Shown here piece by piece: positions 35,174 through 44,263 of a stretch of 64,000 nt of DNA. A program made the translations under genes and the position numbers. Position 1 is the first letter of the stretch; each line of letters starts with the position of its first letter. Source of the DNA: Paenibacillus gyeongsangnamensis (GTDB taxonomy: Bacteria > Bacillota > Bacilli > Paenibacillales > NBRC-103111); the NCBI RefSeq assembly GCF_027533625.1, contig NZ_JAQAGZ010000006.1, positions 124,001-188,000 on the forward strand, written 5' to 3'. The notes below the pieces were generated by a model that ran no database searches, was not told where the DNA came from, and saw nothing but the letters and a program-made list of their open reading frames with translations.

Positions 35174-38035
35174 ATGAAATTCGCGGTTCTGGACTTCGAA
35201 ACGACCGGAAGCACGGCTCAGGATCGAATTATCCAAGTCGGGCTTTTTATTATAAACGATCATGAGATTACAGACAGGTATACTTCTCTCGTCAACCCGG
35301 GCATGAGTATACCTTCTTCTATTACAAGTCTTACCGGCATTGACGACGCGATGGTTCAGGACGCACCCGGGCTCGATACCGTGATGGCGGACATGGTGCC
35401 GTTGCTGCAGGATGCCGTTCTTGTCGGCCACAATATCGCTTTCGATTTGGGATTTCTACAGCGGGCGCTGGATGAGGAAGGTTATTTCTCATTCGACGGC
35501 AGAGTGCTGGACACGATGGATGGCCTCAGGGTGCTGTATCCCGGCTTATCTAGCCTGCAGTTGTCCATGGCGTGTCATGCGCTTGGTATCGAGCACGAAC
35601 GGCCCCATCAAGCGGACAGCGACGCGGAGGTTACGGCGCGGCTGTGGCTTAAATGCTTGGAGCGCTTTCAAACGCTTCCGTTATTGACGCTGCAGCGGCT
35701 CGAGATGGTATTTGCGGATTCAGCCAGTGACTTCGGCTGGTTCCTGTACGAAATGAGGCAGTATAAGGAGCTCCACCATCCGCTCGATACCGAAGCGGAC
35801 CGCTATTTCCGCCAGTTTGCGATGAACGTGACGGATTGGGGCGAGGAGGACGAGCTTCGGGATGCGGACGATGTCCGTTCCATGCCGGATGACTTCGGAA
35901 CCTTCTATGAGGGGCTCAAGGCGGTGCTTCGTCAGCGCTTTGAATCGTACGAGGACCGGGAAGCCCAAGTGCAAATGCTGGGGGAAGTCGAGCAAGCCTT
36001 CAAGCAGGATCAGCATTTGATGATCGAAGCGGGCACCGGAACCGGGAAATCGCTGGGGTACTTGATCCCGTCGCTATACTACGGCTTAAAGCACGATAAG
36101 AAAGTGCTGGTCAGCACGCATACGATCAATTTGCAGGAGCAGCTGAGAGAGCGGGATATCCCACTGCTTCATGATTTGTTCCCCGTACGTTTCAAGGCTG
36201 CCGTCTTTAAAGGCCGCAGCCATTATTTGTGCTTGCGCAAATTTGAAGAAAAGATCAATACGCAGGATTTCGACGCCGGCAAGGACGACCGGATCACAGC
36301 GGCGCAAATGCTCGTCTGGCTGGGCGAAACCAAACACGGGGACGAGGAAGAACTGCATTTCGCCGGACGGGGACAGCAGTTCTGGCAAACAGTGGAAAGC
36401 GATGCGGATTCCTGCCTGAACCGGAACTGTCCTTGGTTCAAGAAATGCTTTTACCACCGGGCCAAGAACGATGCCAATACGGCGGACGTGGTCATCACGA
36501 ACCACTCGCTACTGTTTACCGATATGAAGGCTGAGAACCGGCTGCTGCCTTCTTACAAGCATTTGGTGATCGACGAGGCTCATCATTTCGAAGAGGTTGC
36601 GGGTAAGCATCTGGGGACGGAGCTTCACTATTACAGCCTGCTGAATACGCTGCAGTGGCTGTTTAAGGACAGCCGTTCCGGCCAGCTGTCCCAGCTACGT
36701 TTCCGGCTGCAGAAGCATCGGGACGAAGGAGACGAGAAGGTCAAGGCTTGGATCGAATCGATCGACCGGACTTGCGAAGCGCTCATCGAGATCAAGGAGG
36801 AATGGGACCAGCTGACGGATCTGATGTATCAGCTTCTTCTCTCCCGCAGCGAAGCCTCGGCCGAAGGGAACCAGATGGTGCTGCGCGTCAAGAAGGAAGC
36901 GCTCCCTTATGGGTGGGATAAGCTTCAGGGCATTGAGGAGAAAATGCATCATGCCTTTAACGACGCCTCCAAACGGTTGGACCGGCTGATTGGGGACCTA
37001 AAGGACGTGCAGGAGGTTTACGATGTGCAGAGCCTGGTCACCGATCTCGGGGGAACGGCGAAGGAGCTGGCAAGGCATCGGGACGATTTGCGGTCCTTTA
37101 TGACGATTCCCGATGACAATACGGTCTATTGGGTCGAAGCAGGACAAAATAATAAAGGACGTTCCGTACAGCTGTTCAGCGTGCCGATCGATGTCAGCGC
37201 GCTGCTGCAGCAATATTTCTTCGATGCAAAAGACAGCGTCATTATGACGTCGGCGACGCTTTCCGTAGGCAAATCGTTCGACTATACATGCGAGCAGCTC
37301 GGGCTTCAGCCGGAGGAGAAGAACGGCAAATTGAAGACGGTACAGCTGCCTTCGCCCTTCAATTACAGAGAGCAGGCGCTGGTGGCTATTCCGAGGGACT
37401 TCCCGACGCTGCGCGGGGGAGCGGCCGGGGAGAAGGAGTTCGTCGACAAGCTCATTCCGTCCCTTGCCGAGGTGGCGCTTCAAACCAGAGGACGCATGCT
37501 GGTGCTGTTCACCTCCAACCGGATGCTGAAAGCGGTGCATGCCGGGCTGAAGGATTTGCTCGTCTCCTTCGGCATCGGGGTACTCGGTCAGGGCGTTGAC
37601 AGCAGCAACCGCAGCAAGCTGACCCGGCTTTTCCAGAGCACGCCGGCCTGCGTTCTGCTGGGGACGAGCAGCTTCTGGGAAGGCGTCGACATTCCGGGTG
37701 ATGCGCTCACCTGCCTTGCGATCGTGCGCCTGCCCTTCCAGCCTCCGAATCATCCGCTGGTCGAGGCGAAGACGGAGAATCTGAAAAAGCGGAACCTGAA
37801 CGCCTTCATGAAGCTTTCCGTGCCGCAGGCCGTCATCCGGTTCAAGCAGGGGTTCGGACGGCTCGTCCGCACCGCATCGGATAAAGGCATCGTCATTATT
37901 TACGATACGAGGGTCATTGATACGACTTATGGGAAATATTTCTTATATTCGCTGCCGGGACCGAAAATCGAGCATATGAATACAAGCCAGCTGGTACCAA
38001 GAATAAAGCAGTGGATGGGTGAGAATGAAGCATGA
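35174..38035 (+). CDS. dinG: DinG-family helicase with N-terminal 3'-5' exonuclease
   Basis: A 953-residue two-part enzyme. Residues 1-170 are a DEDD exonuclease of the DnaQ type (AVLDFETTGSTAQDRIIQVG). Residues 250 onward are an XPD-like superfamily 2 helicase with Walker A EAGTGTGKSLGYLIP, the DEAH box VIDEAHHFEE and motif VI QGFGRLVRT. Four cysteines between motifs I and II (YLC, DSC, RNC, KKC) could hold an iron-sulfur cluster. It probably acts in DNA repair. The operon continues into rex by an ATGA overlap. Confidence 0.95.
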   Translation: MKFAVLDFETTGSTAQDRIIQVGLFIINDHEITDRYTSLVNPGMSIPSSITSLTGIDDAMVQDAPGLDTVMADMVPLLQDAVLVGHNIAFDLGFLQRALDEEGYFSFDGRVLDTMDGLRVLYPGLSSLQLSMACHALGIEHERPHQADSDAEVTARLWLKCLERFQTLPLLTLQRLEMVFADSASDFGWFLYEMRQYKELHHPLDTEADRYFRQFAMNVTDWGEEDELRDADDVRSMPDDFGTFYEGLKAVLRQRFESYEDREAQVQMLGEVEQAFKQDQHLMIEAGTGTGKSLGYLIPSLYYGLKHDKKVLVSTHTINLQEQLRERDIPLLHDLFPVRFKAAVFKGRSHYLCLRKFEEKINTQDFDAGKDDRITAAQMLVWLGETKHGDEEELHFAGRGQQFWQTVESDADSCLNRNCPWFKKCFYHRAKNDANTADVVITNHSLLFTDMKAENRLLPSYKHLVIDEAHHFEEVAGKHLGTELHYYSLLNTLQWLFKDSRSGQLSQLRFRLQKHRDEGDEKVKAWIESIDRTCEALIEIKEEWDQLTDLMYQLLLSRSEASAEGNQMVLRVKKEALPYGWDKLQGIEEKMHHAFNDASKRLDRLIGDLKDVQEVYDVQSLVTDLGGTAKELARHRDDLRSFMTIPDDNTVYWVEAGQNNKGRSVQLFSVPIDVSALLQQYFFDAKDSVIMTSATLSVGKSFDYTCEQLGLQPEEKNGKLKTVQLPSPFNYREQALVAIPRDFPTLRGGAAGEKEFVDKLIPSLAEVALQTRGRMLVLFTSNRMLKAVHAGLKDLLVSFGIGVLGQGVDSSNRSKLTRLFQSTPACVLLGTSSFWEGVDIPGDALTCLAIVRLPFQPPNHPLVEAKTENLKKRNLNAFMKLSVPQAVIRFKQGFGRLVRTASDKGIVIIYDTRVIDTTYGKYFLYSLPGPKIEHMNTSQLVPRIKQWMGENEA

Positions 38036-38652
38036 AAACGATCAAAATTTCAGAAGCGGTCGTCCGTCGGCTGCCGATTTATCTTCGCTTCCTAAATGAG
38101 CTCAGCAAGAAAAACGTCACTACCGTCTCCTCACAGGATTTAGGGGTGAAGCTGGATTTGAACCCGGCGCAGATTCGAAAGGACCTTGCGTACTTCGGGG
38201 AATTCGGTAAAAAAGGTATCGGCTACGACGTCGATTATTTAATCGAGAAAATCAGGCAGATCCTCAAGCTCGACAAGGTGATTCCGGTTGCCTTGGTCGG
38301 GGCCGGCAATCTGGGGCGTGCTCTGTGCAATTATAACGCTTATTTGAAGGATCATATGAAGATTGTCGCCGTCTTCGACGCGCACGCTTCCAAGGTAGGG
38401 GAATCGATCAACAACCTGAAGGTGAAGCCGATGGAGGAGCTGAAGGAAACGATCGAGGCGCTGCATGTGCGGATCGGCATCATTACCGTTCCCGCGGCGG
38501 AGGCCCAGTCGGTGGCGAATCAGTTCGTCGAAGCGGGCGTCGAAGCGATCCTGAACTTTGCACCGATCATCATTAAAGTGCCGGGAGAGGTCCGGGTGCA
38601 TCATGCGGACTTTACGACCGAGCTGCAAAGCCTCGCTTATTATTTGGATTAA
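38032..38652 (+). CDS. rex: Redox-sensing transcriptional repressor Rex
   Basis: A 206-residue repressor that senses the NADH/NAD+ ratio. The winged helix at the N-terminus contains SSQDLGVKLDLNPAQIRKDL, which inserts into the operator, and the Rossmann domain holds VALVGAGNLGRAL. When NADH rises, Rex leaves its targets, which usually include fermentation and respiratory genes. It is coupled to dinG. I found no clear palindromic Rex box (TTGTGA-N6-TCACAA type) in this window, including before qcrA. Confidence 0.96.
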   Translation: MKTIKISEAVVRRLPIYLRFLNELSKKNVTTVSSQDLGVKLDLNPAQIRKDLAYFGEFGKKGIGYDVDYLIEKIRQILKLDKVIPVALVGAGNLGRALCNYNAYLKDHMKIVAVFDAHASKVGESINNLKVKPMEELKETIEALHVRIGIITVPAAEAQSVANQFVEAGVEAILNFAPIIIKVPGEVRVHHADFTTELQSLAYYLD

Positions 38653-38668
38653 GTAAGCTGCGCAAAGC

Positions 38669-38706
38669 AAGGCCCGGGGCCGCCAACGGCCCGGGCTTAT
38701 TTTCGT
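38669..38706. terminator. Terminator between convergent rex and MBL genes
   Basis: AAG-CCCGGG-CCG, with two single-G bulges, pairs with CGGCCCGGGCTT around CCAA. A TTATTTT tract follows on the + side. The stem is near symmetric and may serve both directions. Confidence 0.7.
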
Positions 38707-38721
38707 TTCTACCTCTATCGT

Positions 38722-39468
38722 TCAAAGCCATTCCCCGTCTTGCGGAATGTCCACCTGAGCGATGCAGCCCGCGGCCGTTAACCGTGCACGGAGCCCCTCC
38801 CGCGTTTCCAGACAATGATTGATCGCTTCCAGATGAACCGCGATGATTCGCGAATACGGGGCTAGGCGGCAGACGCGCTGGATGTCTTCCGCGTTCATCG
38901 TGATCGGATCGCCCTCAAGGAACCGGGCTCCGCCCGCATTGACGACAATGATCTCCGGTTGGTAAGCTTGAATGGCCTGCTCCACTTCGAGACAATATAC
39001 CGTATCTCCGGCAATATAGAGCGTCGGCTCGCCATCCGCCTTCAGCACGAAGCCCGAGACCGGTCCCATAGCGACGGCAATGTCTCCTGTCCCGTGCCGG
39101 CCGGAAGTGCGGCGGATCCCGATGTGCTTCCATTCCAAAGCGGCTTCGACGGGAAGCACGTTCTTGAAGCCCTGATTTTTGAGTAGGTCTTCGTTGTCCG
39201 GTTGACAGACGAGAGGAGTTTCATGGGGAAGAAGGGAAGCGGCCGCTTCATCCCAATGATCTCTATGCACGTGGGTAACAAGGATCAAATCCGGGTGTAT
39301 CAGTTCTTCCACAGGAACGGGCAGCTCTACAAGCGGATTGCGCCGATCATTGGACGTCCTCGGGATAGGAGGGTACACGCCCGCTCCCCCGAGCAGAGGA
39401 TCAACCAGAATGTCGGCTCCCCCATAATGGACTCGTAGTGTGGCATTGCGGATCAACTGCAGTTTCAT
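38722..39468 (-). CDS. MBL-fold metallo-hydrolase (YfiT/UlaG-like)
   Basis: A 248-residue metallo-beta-lactamase-fold protein. The metal motif is LVTHVHRDHWDEA (HxHxDH), followed by the aspartate in YIAGDTVY and a C-terminal histidine in AVHLEAINHC. The family includes lactonases and phosphodiesterases, and the substrate is unknown. The minus-strand ATG at 39468 has only a weak GAAGGGA site about 14 bases upstream. It is a single gene, convergent with rex and divergent from the Lrp-type regulator. Confidence 0.88.
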   Translation of the reverse strand: MKLQLIRNATLRVHYGGADILVDPLLGGAGVYPPIPRTSNDRRNPLVELPVPVEELIHPDLILVTHVHRDHWDEAAASLLPHETPLVCQPDNEDLLKNQGFKNVLPVEAALEWKHIGIRRTSGRHGTGDIAVAMGPVSGFVLKADGEPTLYIAGDTVYCLEVEQAIQAYQPEIIVVNAGGARFLEGDPITMNAEDIQRVCRLAPYSRIIAVHLEAINHCLETREGLRARLTAAGCIAQVDIPQDGEWL

Positions 39469-39592
39469 TAAGGTATCATTCCCTTCAGCTTAGGTCATAG
39501 AACCATTGTAAGCCAATAGCGAAAGGGAGAGAAGCAGCGCGTGAAAAGGATCGCTTCGTTTTATTTTCACAATGAAAAGGATGTTGTATCGA

Positions 39593-40039
39593 ATGACTAC
39601 AAGCTTTCCTGACGAGATCGACATGGAAATTATTCGAAATTTGATGGAGGATTCGACGTTATCCCATAAAGAGATCGGTCAAAGGGTTCATTTGACTGGG
39701 CAGGCGGTGGGAGCCCGGGTACGCAAGCTGGAGGATATGGGAGTCATCGACGGATATACGCTGAAATGGAATCCGGAGAAGCTTGGTTTAACGGTCCTGG
39801 CGCTTGTCACCGTATTTATGAAACTGGATGCGTCCCACGCCCGGTTTCAATCGTTCTTGAGAAGGGAAGAAAAGGTGGAGGAGGCCCACCGGGTCAGCGG
39901 TGAGGGCTGTTATTGGCTCAAGGTCCGCGTGGCGGATCATGAGGCGTTGAACGCGTTTCTGGATGAATTGCTGCATTACGGCAATTACAGGGTCAGTCTG
40001 TCCATCGGCGCAATCAAGCCGGACTGGGAACAACGGTAG
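39593..40039 (+). CDS. Lrp/AsnC-family transcriptional regulator
   Basis: A 148-residue regulator with an N-terminal winged helix (DEIDMEIIRNLMED and KEIGQRVHLTGQAVGARVRK) and a C-terminal RAM/ACT-like ligand domain. Members sense amino acids as octamers or dimers and bend DNA. Start choice is uncertain: ATG 39593 gives the usual Lrp length, while ATG 39572 and 39581 are in frame, all near an AAAAGG site. An inverted GTGAAAA/TTTTCAC pair (39541-39570) just upstream could be an operator. The amino-acid signal is not known. Confidence 0.85.
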   Translation: MTTSFPDEIDMEIIRNLMEDSTLSHKEIGQRVHLTGQAVGARVRKLEDMGVIDGYTLKWNPEKLGLTVLALVTVFMKLDASHARFQSFLRREEKVEEAHRVSGEGCYWLKVRVADHEALNAFLDELLHYGNYRVSLSIGAIKPDWEQR

Positions 40040-40055
40040 CGTCATCGGAACCTAA

Positions 40056-40144
40056 CCAGGATAAACGGCTACGCCGTCCTTGTCTTACAAGGACCAGCGC
40101 GTTTACCAAGGTTGATGCGAAGCTATAAGTTGCGAAAACTTATA
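40056..40144. repeat. Palindrome-rich intergenic element
   Basis: TCCTTGT (40077-40083) pairs with ACAAGGA (40087-40093), framed by TAAACG (40062-40067) and CGTTTA (40100-40105). A second hairpin is TATAAGTT-GCGAA-AACTTATA (40124-40144). No T tract follows either. The first resembles a small mobile palindrome, but only one copy was seen. Confidence 0.45.
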
Positions 40145-40159
40145 AAGTCTTATCAACTC

Positions 40160-40196
40160 AAAAAGCCCGGATCCGATAGCAGCGGGATCCAGGCTT
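40160..40196 (-). terminator. Terminator of the phosphate-uptake operon
   Basis: Read on the minus strand, AAGCCTGGATCC pairs with GGATCCGGGCTT with one mismatch, and a T run follows. It ends the DUF47-pit unit. Confidence 0.85.
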
Positions 40197-40200
40197 GTCC

Positions 40201-41202
40201 TCAGGAGGAAAAAACAAAAATGATTTTATAAATCAGGTAGGCAAGCACCATGCTGATCGGAATCGTGATGATCCAAGTCATGACCATGCGGGTGACGGTG
40301 GACCATTTCACATCATGGAACCTCATGACCGTCCCAGTCCCGATAATGGAGGAAGAGATGACGTGCGTCGTCGATAAAGGCATGCCGAGCGCCGTAGATG
40401 TTTGGATGACGATGGATGAATTCAAATCGGAAGCGAAGCCGTTAATCGGTTCGATCTTCAGAAGATTCTTGCTCATGGTCTTGATGATGCGCCAGCCGCC
40501 GATCGAGGTGCCGAGGCCCATGGCGGTCGCCGCGCAAACTTTTACCCAAAGCGGCACGTCCAGTGTCGTCTTATATCCGAGCGCCACGAGCGCGAAAACG
40601 ATAATGCCCATCGCTTTCTGGGCGTCGTTGCCCCCGTGCGAGAAGGAGAGCAGCCCGGCGGAGAACACCTGAAACACTTTGAACGTCCGGTTCAATTTGC
40701 TTCGCGAGGTGTTGCCGCTGATAATAATGATGCGCCGGATGATCCACATGATGATGAAGCCTGTAGCGAATGCAACGATCGGAGATAATATGAGAATCGT
40801 AATGATTTCCTTCAAGCCGCCCCAGTTCAGCGCCTTCGTTCCCGCACCCGCGATAACGCTGCCCGCCAGCGCGCCGATCAAGGTGTGCGAGGAGGAGGAA
40901 GGAATGCCGTAATACCAGGTGATCAGATTCCAGATGATGGCGGTAATCAGCGCGGCGACGACGATTTCCATCCCGTGGGGAATGGTGGCCGGGTTGGCGA
41001 CTTTACCGCCCACCGTTTTCGCGACCTCCGAAGAGAAGACGGCGCCGACAAAGTTCAGGATGGCCGCAAAAAAAACAGCGATCCGCGGAGACAAGGCCCG
41101 GGTGGAGATGGACGTCGCGATCGCATTAGCCGTATCGTGAAAACCGTTGATGAAGTCGAATAAGAGCGCCAAAATAACGATAATGATTAGAGTGGTTAGC
41201 AT
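40201..41202 (-). CDS. pit: Low-affinity inorganic phosphate transporter, PiT family
   Basis: A 333-residue membrane protein with about ten helices. The two inverted PiT signatures are seen as FDFINGFHDTANAIATS near the N-terminus and FSAGLLSFSHGGNDAQKAMG in the middle. It imports phosphate, usually as a metal complex, driven by protons. AGGAGG precedes its minus-strand ATG. The DUF47 gene lies 41 bases upstream in the same operon, and such pairs are common. Confidence 0.95.
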   Translation of the reverse strand: MLTTLIIIVILALLFDFINGFHDTANAIATSISTRALSPRIAVFFAAILNFVGAVFSSEVAKTVGGKVANPATIPHGMEIVVAALITAIIWNLITWYYGIPSSSSHTLIGALAGSVIAGAGTKALNWGGLKEIITILILSPIVAFATGFIIMWIIRRIIIISGNTSRSKLNRTFKVFQVFSAGLLSFSHGGNDAQKAMGIIVFALVALGYKTTLDVPLWVKVCAATAMGLGTSIGGWRIIKTMSKNLLKIEPINGFASDLNSSIVIQTSTALGMPLSTTHVISSSIIGTGTVMRFHDVKWSTVTRMVMTWIITIPISMVLAYLIYKIIFVFSS

Positions 41203-41220
41203 AATGTCCTCCTGAAATGC

Positions 41221-41256
41221 TAGGTATTCCCGGGCAAACGGAATTACGAATACCTA
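41221..41256 (-). other. Hairpin at the DUF47 stop, before pit
   Basis: TAGGTATTC (41221-41229) pairs with GAATACCTA (41248-41256). The stem includes the DUF47 stop codon and lies just ahead of the pit ribosome site, so it may tune pit expression. No T run follows on either strand. Confidence 0.4.
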
Positions 41257-41864
41257 AGCACGACGCTCTCCAGAATGTTGGCGACATCTTCGCAGGCATC
41301 CGTAGTCTGCTCCAGGCGCTCATACAATTCCTTCAGCTTGAAATCGGTATAAGGGTCTTTCGGCTTCATGAAAATTTCGCGGATGCCCTCCCTCATGAGA
41401 CGATCCGCTTCGTTCTCCAAGCTGTTGATCTGAACGGTATGCTCGGTGATTTGCATATATTTCTTTTTGGCAAGAAGCTTGAAGGCATCCAGTATATGCT
41501 GGCAGCTGGCGACGATGACCGCGGAAAATTCCTTCATATATTTGTCGGAGACGGAAATGTTCAAATAATCGAAACGCGCGATCGTCGCTTCGATTCCGTC
41601 CATAACGTCATCTACTTTGGAGGCCAATTCCATAATATCTTCCCGGTCAAGCGGAGTAATGAACACCTTGTTTAAGCCTTTGAAAATTTCGTGGGTAATC
41701 TGATCGCCTTTATTCTCCAGCTCTTTCAACTGCGGGTAAAAGGTCGCCGGCGGCTCGTCACCCATGACGGCATTGCGGAACATCTGGGCCGCATGGAGGG
41801 TATTCTCCGACGCTTTAATCAGCAGCAGCAAGAAGTCGGTGTCGTTTTTTTTCGTGAAAAGCAT
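41244..41864 (-). CDS. DUF47 PhoU-like regulator of the phosphate transporter
   Basis: A 206-residue all-helical protein of the DUF47/PhoU-like family (LENKGDQITHEIFKGLNKVFITPLDREDI, split over residues 49-80). Family members regulate a co-encoded PiT transporter, possibly by metal or phosphate-state sensing. The start at 41864 is eight bases from GGGAGG on the minus strand; an earlier in-frame ATG at 41897 has no site. It is the first gene of a two-gene operon with pit. Confidence 0.92.
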   Translation of the reverse strand: MLFTKKNDTDFLLLLIKASENTLHAAQMFRNAVMGDEPPATFYPQLKELENKGDQITHEIFKGLNKVFITPLDREDIMELASKVDDVMDGIEATIARFDYLNISVSDKYMKEFSAVIVASCQHILDAFKLLAKKKYMQITEHTVQINSLENEADRLMREGIREIFMKPKDPYTDFKLKELYERLEQTTDACEDVANILESVVLRYS

Positions 41865-42065
41865 GTTTTGGCCTCCCAGGTTTATAAGCATTTGCAAAAT
41901 ATTAATAATTCGGCGTTAAAAAAGGGTGTTATTCCAAAGCCCCTTAACACCAAAAATAAAAATAACACAATGACGCAAAGAAAAGCAATCAAAGTTTATC
42001 CAATCTAGAATATGCCAAGCTTCTTCCTAATATGTGGATTCTGCCATGAAGGGCAAGGCGTCGGC

Positions 42066-42094
42066 TTGATTTTGGCCTGCTGAAGATGTACAGT
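42066..42094 (+). promoter_or_regulatory. Candidate promoter of the amidohydrolase operon
   Basis: TTGATT and TACAGT are separated by 17 bases, with a TG immediately before the -10. Confidence 0.4.
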
Positions 42095-42128
42095 GGAAAC
42101 GGACGGGATATAAGGAATGGAAGGACGG

Positions 42129-43433
42129 ATGAAGTTGAAGAGAGCTCGGATCGACAACGGCATTTTTATTACATTAAATGAAGAGAAACCGCTGATTCAC
42201 GGTTACATGGTAATCGAAGGAAATACCATTACATATATCGGAGAGCAGGAGCCTCCAGCGGATACGGTCTACGATGAGGTCGTCGACGGCAGACACAGGC
42301 TTTATATGCCGGGCTTCGTCAATACGCACGGTCATGCGGCGATGTCGCTGCTGCGCGGATATGGCGATGACATGGCGCTTCAGGTATGGCTGCAGGAGAA
42401 GATGTGGCCGATGGAAGGGAAATTCACCGGTCAGGATGTACGGACGGGAACGATGCTGTCGCTGCTGGAAATGCTCAAGACCGGCACGACGACCTTCGTC
42501 GATATGTACGACCATATGGACCAGGTGGCGGAAGTGTCGGCGGAGGCCGGTATACGCGCTTGCCTGACCCGGGGTGTCATCGGTCTCTGCCCCCGTGAGG
42601 TGCAGGATGCGAAGCTTGCCGAAGCGGTCCAGTTCGCCAAAACCTGGCACAACCAGGCGGAAGGCCGGATTACGACCATGATGTCGCCTCATTCGCCTTA
42701 TACTTGCCCGCCGGACTATATCGAGCGCATCGTGCAGGCGGCCCATGATCTGGATCTGCCGATCCATACGCACATGTCGGAAACAGCGCGCGAGGTGCAG
42801 GAGAACGTCGACCAATACGGAGCACGGCCTGTAGCTCATCTCGAGAAGCTAGGTGTCTTTTCCCGTCCGACGTTGCTGGCTCATGGCGTTCATTTGACGG
42901 ACGAGGAAATCGCCGTGCTCAAGAACTACGGTGTTAGGATCAGCCATAACCCGGGAAGCAATCTGAAGCTGGCCAGCGGCGTGGCCCGCGTTCCGGAGCT
43001 CCTGCAGGCCGGTGTGCTCGTATCGCTCGGAACCGACGGCGCTGCCAGCAACAACAACCTCGACATGCTCGAAGAGATTCGGCTCGCCGCGATGCTTCAC
43101 AAAGGGGTGTCGGGCGATCCGGTAGCCGTTCCTGCGTGGGAAGCGCTCAAGATGGGGACGCTGAACGGAGCGCGCTCCATCTGGCTCGGCGACGTAGGCG
43201 CACTGCAGCCTGGCATGAAAGCTGACCTGATTGCGCTGGATATTGATCAGCCGCATTATTTCCCGCGGACTAATTTCATTTCGCATGTGGTATATGCCGC
43301 TTCCTCACGCGATGTAACGGATGTTTGCATTGACGGCCGCTGGGTCGTTCGGGGCGGGGTATGCCTGACGATTGACGAAGAGAAAGTAAAATTCGATGCG
43401 CAGCGCTGCTTTGAAAGGCTGACAGCCGGCTAG
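42129..43433 (+). CDS. MTA/SAH deaminase-type amidohydrolase
   Basis: A 434-residue metal-dependent amidohydrolase. Metal ligands are seen in MPGFVNTHGHAAMSLLRG, in THMSETAREV, in LLAHGVHLTD and in SLGTDGAASNNNLDM. Close families deaminate 5-methylthioadenosine, S-adenosylhomocysteine or aminodeoxyfutalosine. The last is interesting because mqnA in this window implies the futalosine route. Start could be ATG 42117 or 42129, and both have GGAAGGA-type sites at imperfect distances. ypmB follows after 28 bases. Confidence 0.85.
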   Translation: MKLKRARIDNGIFITLNEEKPLIHGYMVIEGNTITYIGEQEPPADTVYDEVVDGRHRLYMPGFVNTHGHAAMSLLRGYGDDMALQVWLQEKMWPMEGKFTGQDVRTGTMLSLLEMLKTGTTTFVDMYDHMDQVAEVSAEAGIRACLTRGVIGLCPREVQDAKLAEAVQFAKTWHNQAEGRITTMMSPHSPYTCPPDYIERIVQAAHDLDLPIHTHMSETAREVQENVDQYGARPVAHLEKLGVFSRPTLLAHGVHLTDEEIAVLKNYGVRISHNPGSNLKLASGVARVPELLQAGVLVSLGTDGAASNNNLDMLEEIRLAAMLHKGVSGDPVAVPAWEALKMGTLNGARSIWLGDVGALQPGMKADLIALDIDQPHYFPRTNFISHVVYAASSRDVTDVCIDGRWVVRGGVCLTIDEEKVKFDAQRCFERLTAG

Positions 43434-43461
43434 TCCGCGCCGGGGAAGGGAGGAGCAGCGG

Positions 43462-43959
43462 TTGAGCAAGAAATGGAAATGGGGACTTGGCTTCGCCGCC
43501 GCGATTGTCGTGCTGGTCGTGCTGGCTTCCAGAATGTTTGTTGCCGCCATGCAGGACGAATGGTCTGCGGACCGGGCTGCGGTGGCGGCTGCCTACGGCA
43601 AGACGATTCTTGCAAAGGTTCACACCGTTCAGCGCTTTGAAGGAGATCAAGAGGTGACGGTGATCCAAGGGGAAGACAAAATCGGTCAGCCTCTCATTGT
43701 ATGGGTGAACGGGGACAACGCGCATACCGAAATGGCTGCCGACGGGATTACGGCCGCCCAGGCGGAAGCAAACGTCAAAGGCAAGCAGCCTGCGGCGCAG
43801 GTGCTTCGGACGATGCCGGGGCTCATGAACGGACAGCCGGTGTGGGAAGTATTCTATAAAGTACACAGCGACAAGGACAACCGCGATCATTATTTTTACG
43901 ATTATTATACGTTTAAAGACGGCACGTTCATCGATACCTGGCGGTTGACGATCCAATAG
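43462..43959 (+). CDS. ypmB: YpmB-like membrane-anchored protein
   Basis: A 165-residue protein with one N-terminal transmembrane helix (FAAAIVVLVVLASRMFVAAM) and an extracytoplasmic domain of the YpmB/PepSY-like type (AAYGKTILAKVHTVQRFEG, then GITAAQAEANVKGK). It is syntenic with ypmB, which in Bacillus lies near dinG. It starts at TTG 43462 with GGGAGGAG upstream. Function is unknown, and PepSY-like domains often inhibit peptidases. A weak terminator follows. Confidence 0.78.
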   Translation: MSKKWKWGLGFAAAIVVLVVLASRMFVAAMQDEWSADRAAVAAAYGKTILAKVHTVQRFEGDQEVTVIQGEDKIGQPLIVWVNGDNAHTEMAADGITAAQAEANVKGKQPAAQVLRTMPGLMNGQPVWEVFYKVHSDKDNRDHYFYDYYTFKDGTFIDTWRLTIQ

Positions 43960-44052
43960 CGCCGACGCATGAAAGTTGCCACAAAACGTTCAAAAAGCAA
44001 ATCCGCTCCGTCTCGAAAGACCTTGGAAGCCCGACAGCTCGGCATTTTCCGG

Positions 44053-44074
44053 TCCGCCGCCGCGGAGCTTTTTT
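44053..44074 (+). terminator. Weak terminator after ypmB
   Basis: TCCGC pairs with GCGGA around CGCC, then GC and six T. The rest of 43960-44263 is AT-rich with no gene, and it carries the promoter of the next unit. Confidence 0.5.
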
Positions 44075-44168
44075 GCTTTCGAGCAGTGAGTTGGAGGTAA
44101 AATTCAGGAATTGAGGGATAATACCGATTGGCATTCCACAGATTGCACATCGTCTTTGAAACTTTCTA

Positions 44169-44177
44169 TGATATAAT
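44169..44177 (+). promoter_or_regulatory. Extended -10 promoter of the FtsH-like pair
   Basis: TGATATAAT is a perfect extended -10 element. No good -35 lies at 17 bases. Several TTGATAT repeats follow downstream (44191-44229). Confidence 0.5.
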
Positions 44178-44263
44178 TCGTATATAACATTTGATATACT
44201 ATTCATATGTTCGAATTGATATATTGATAGTACTTATTACAAAGAAAGGGGGACGTACATTTT

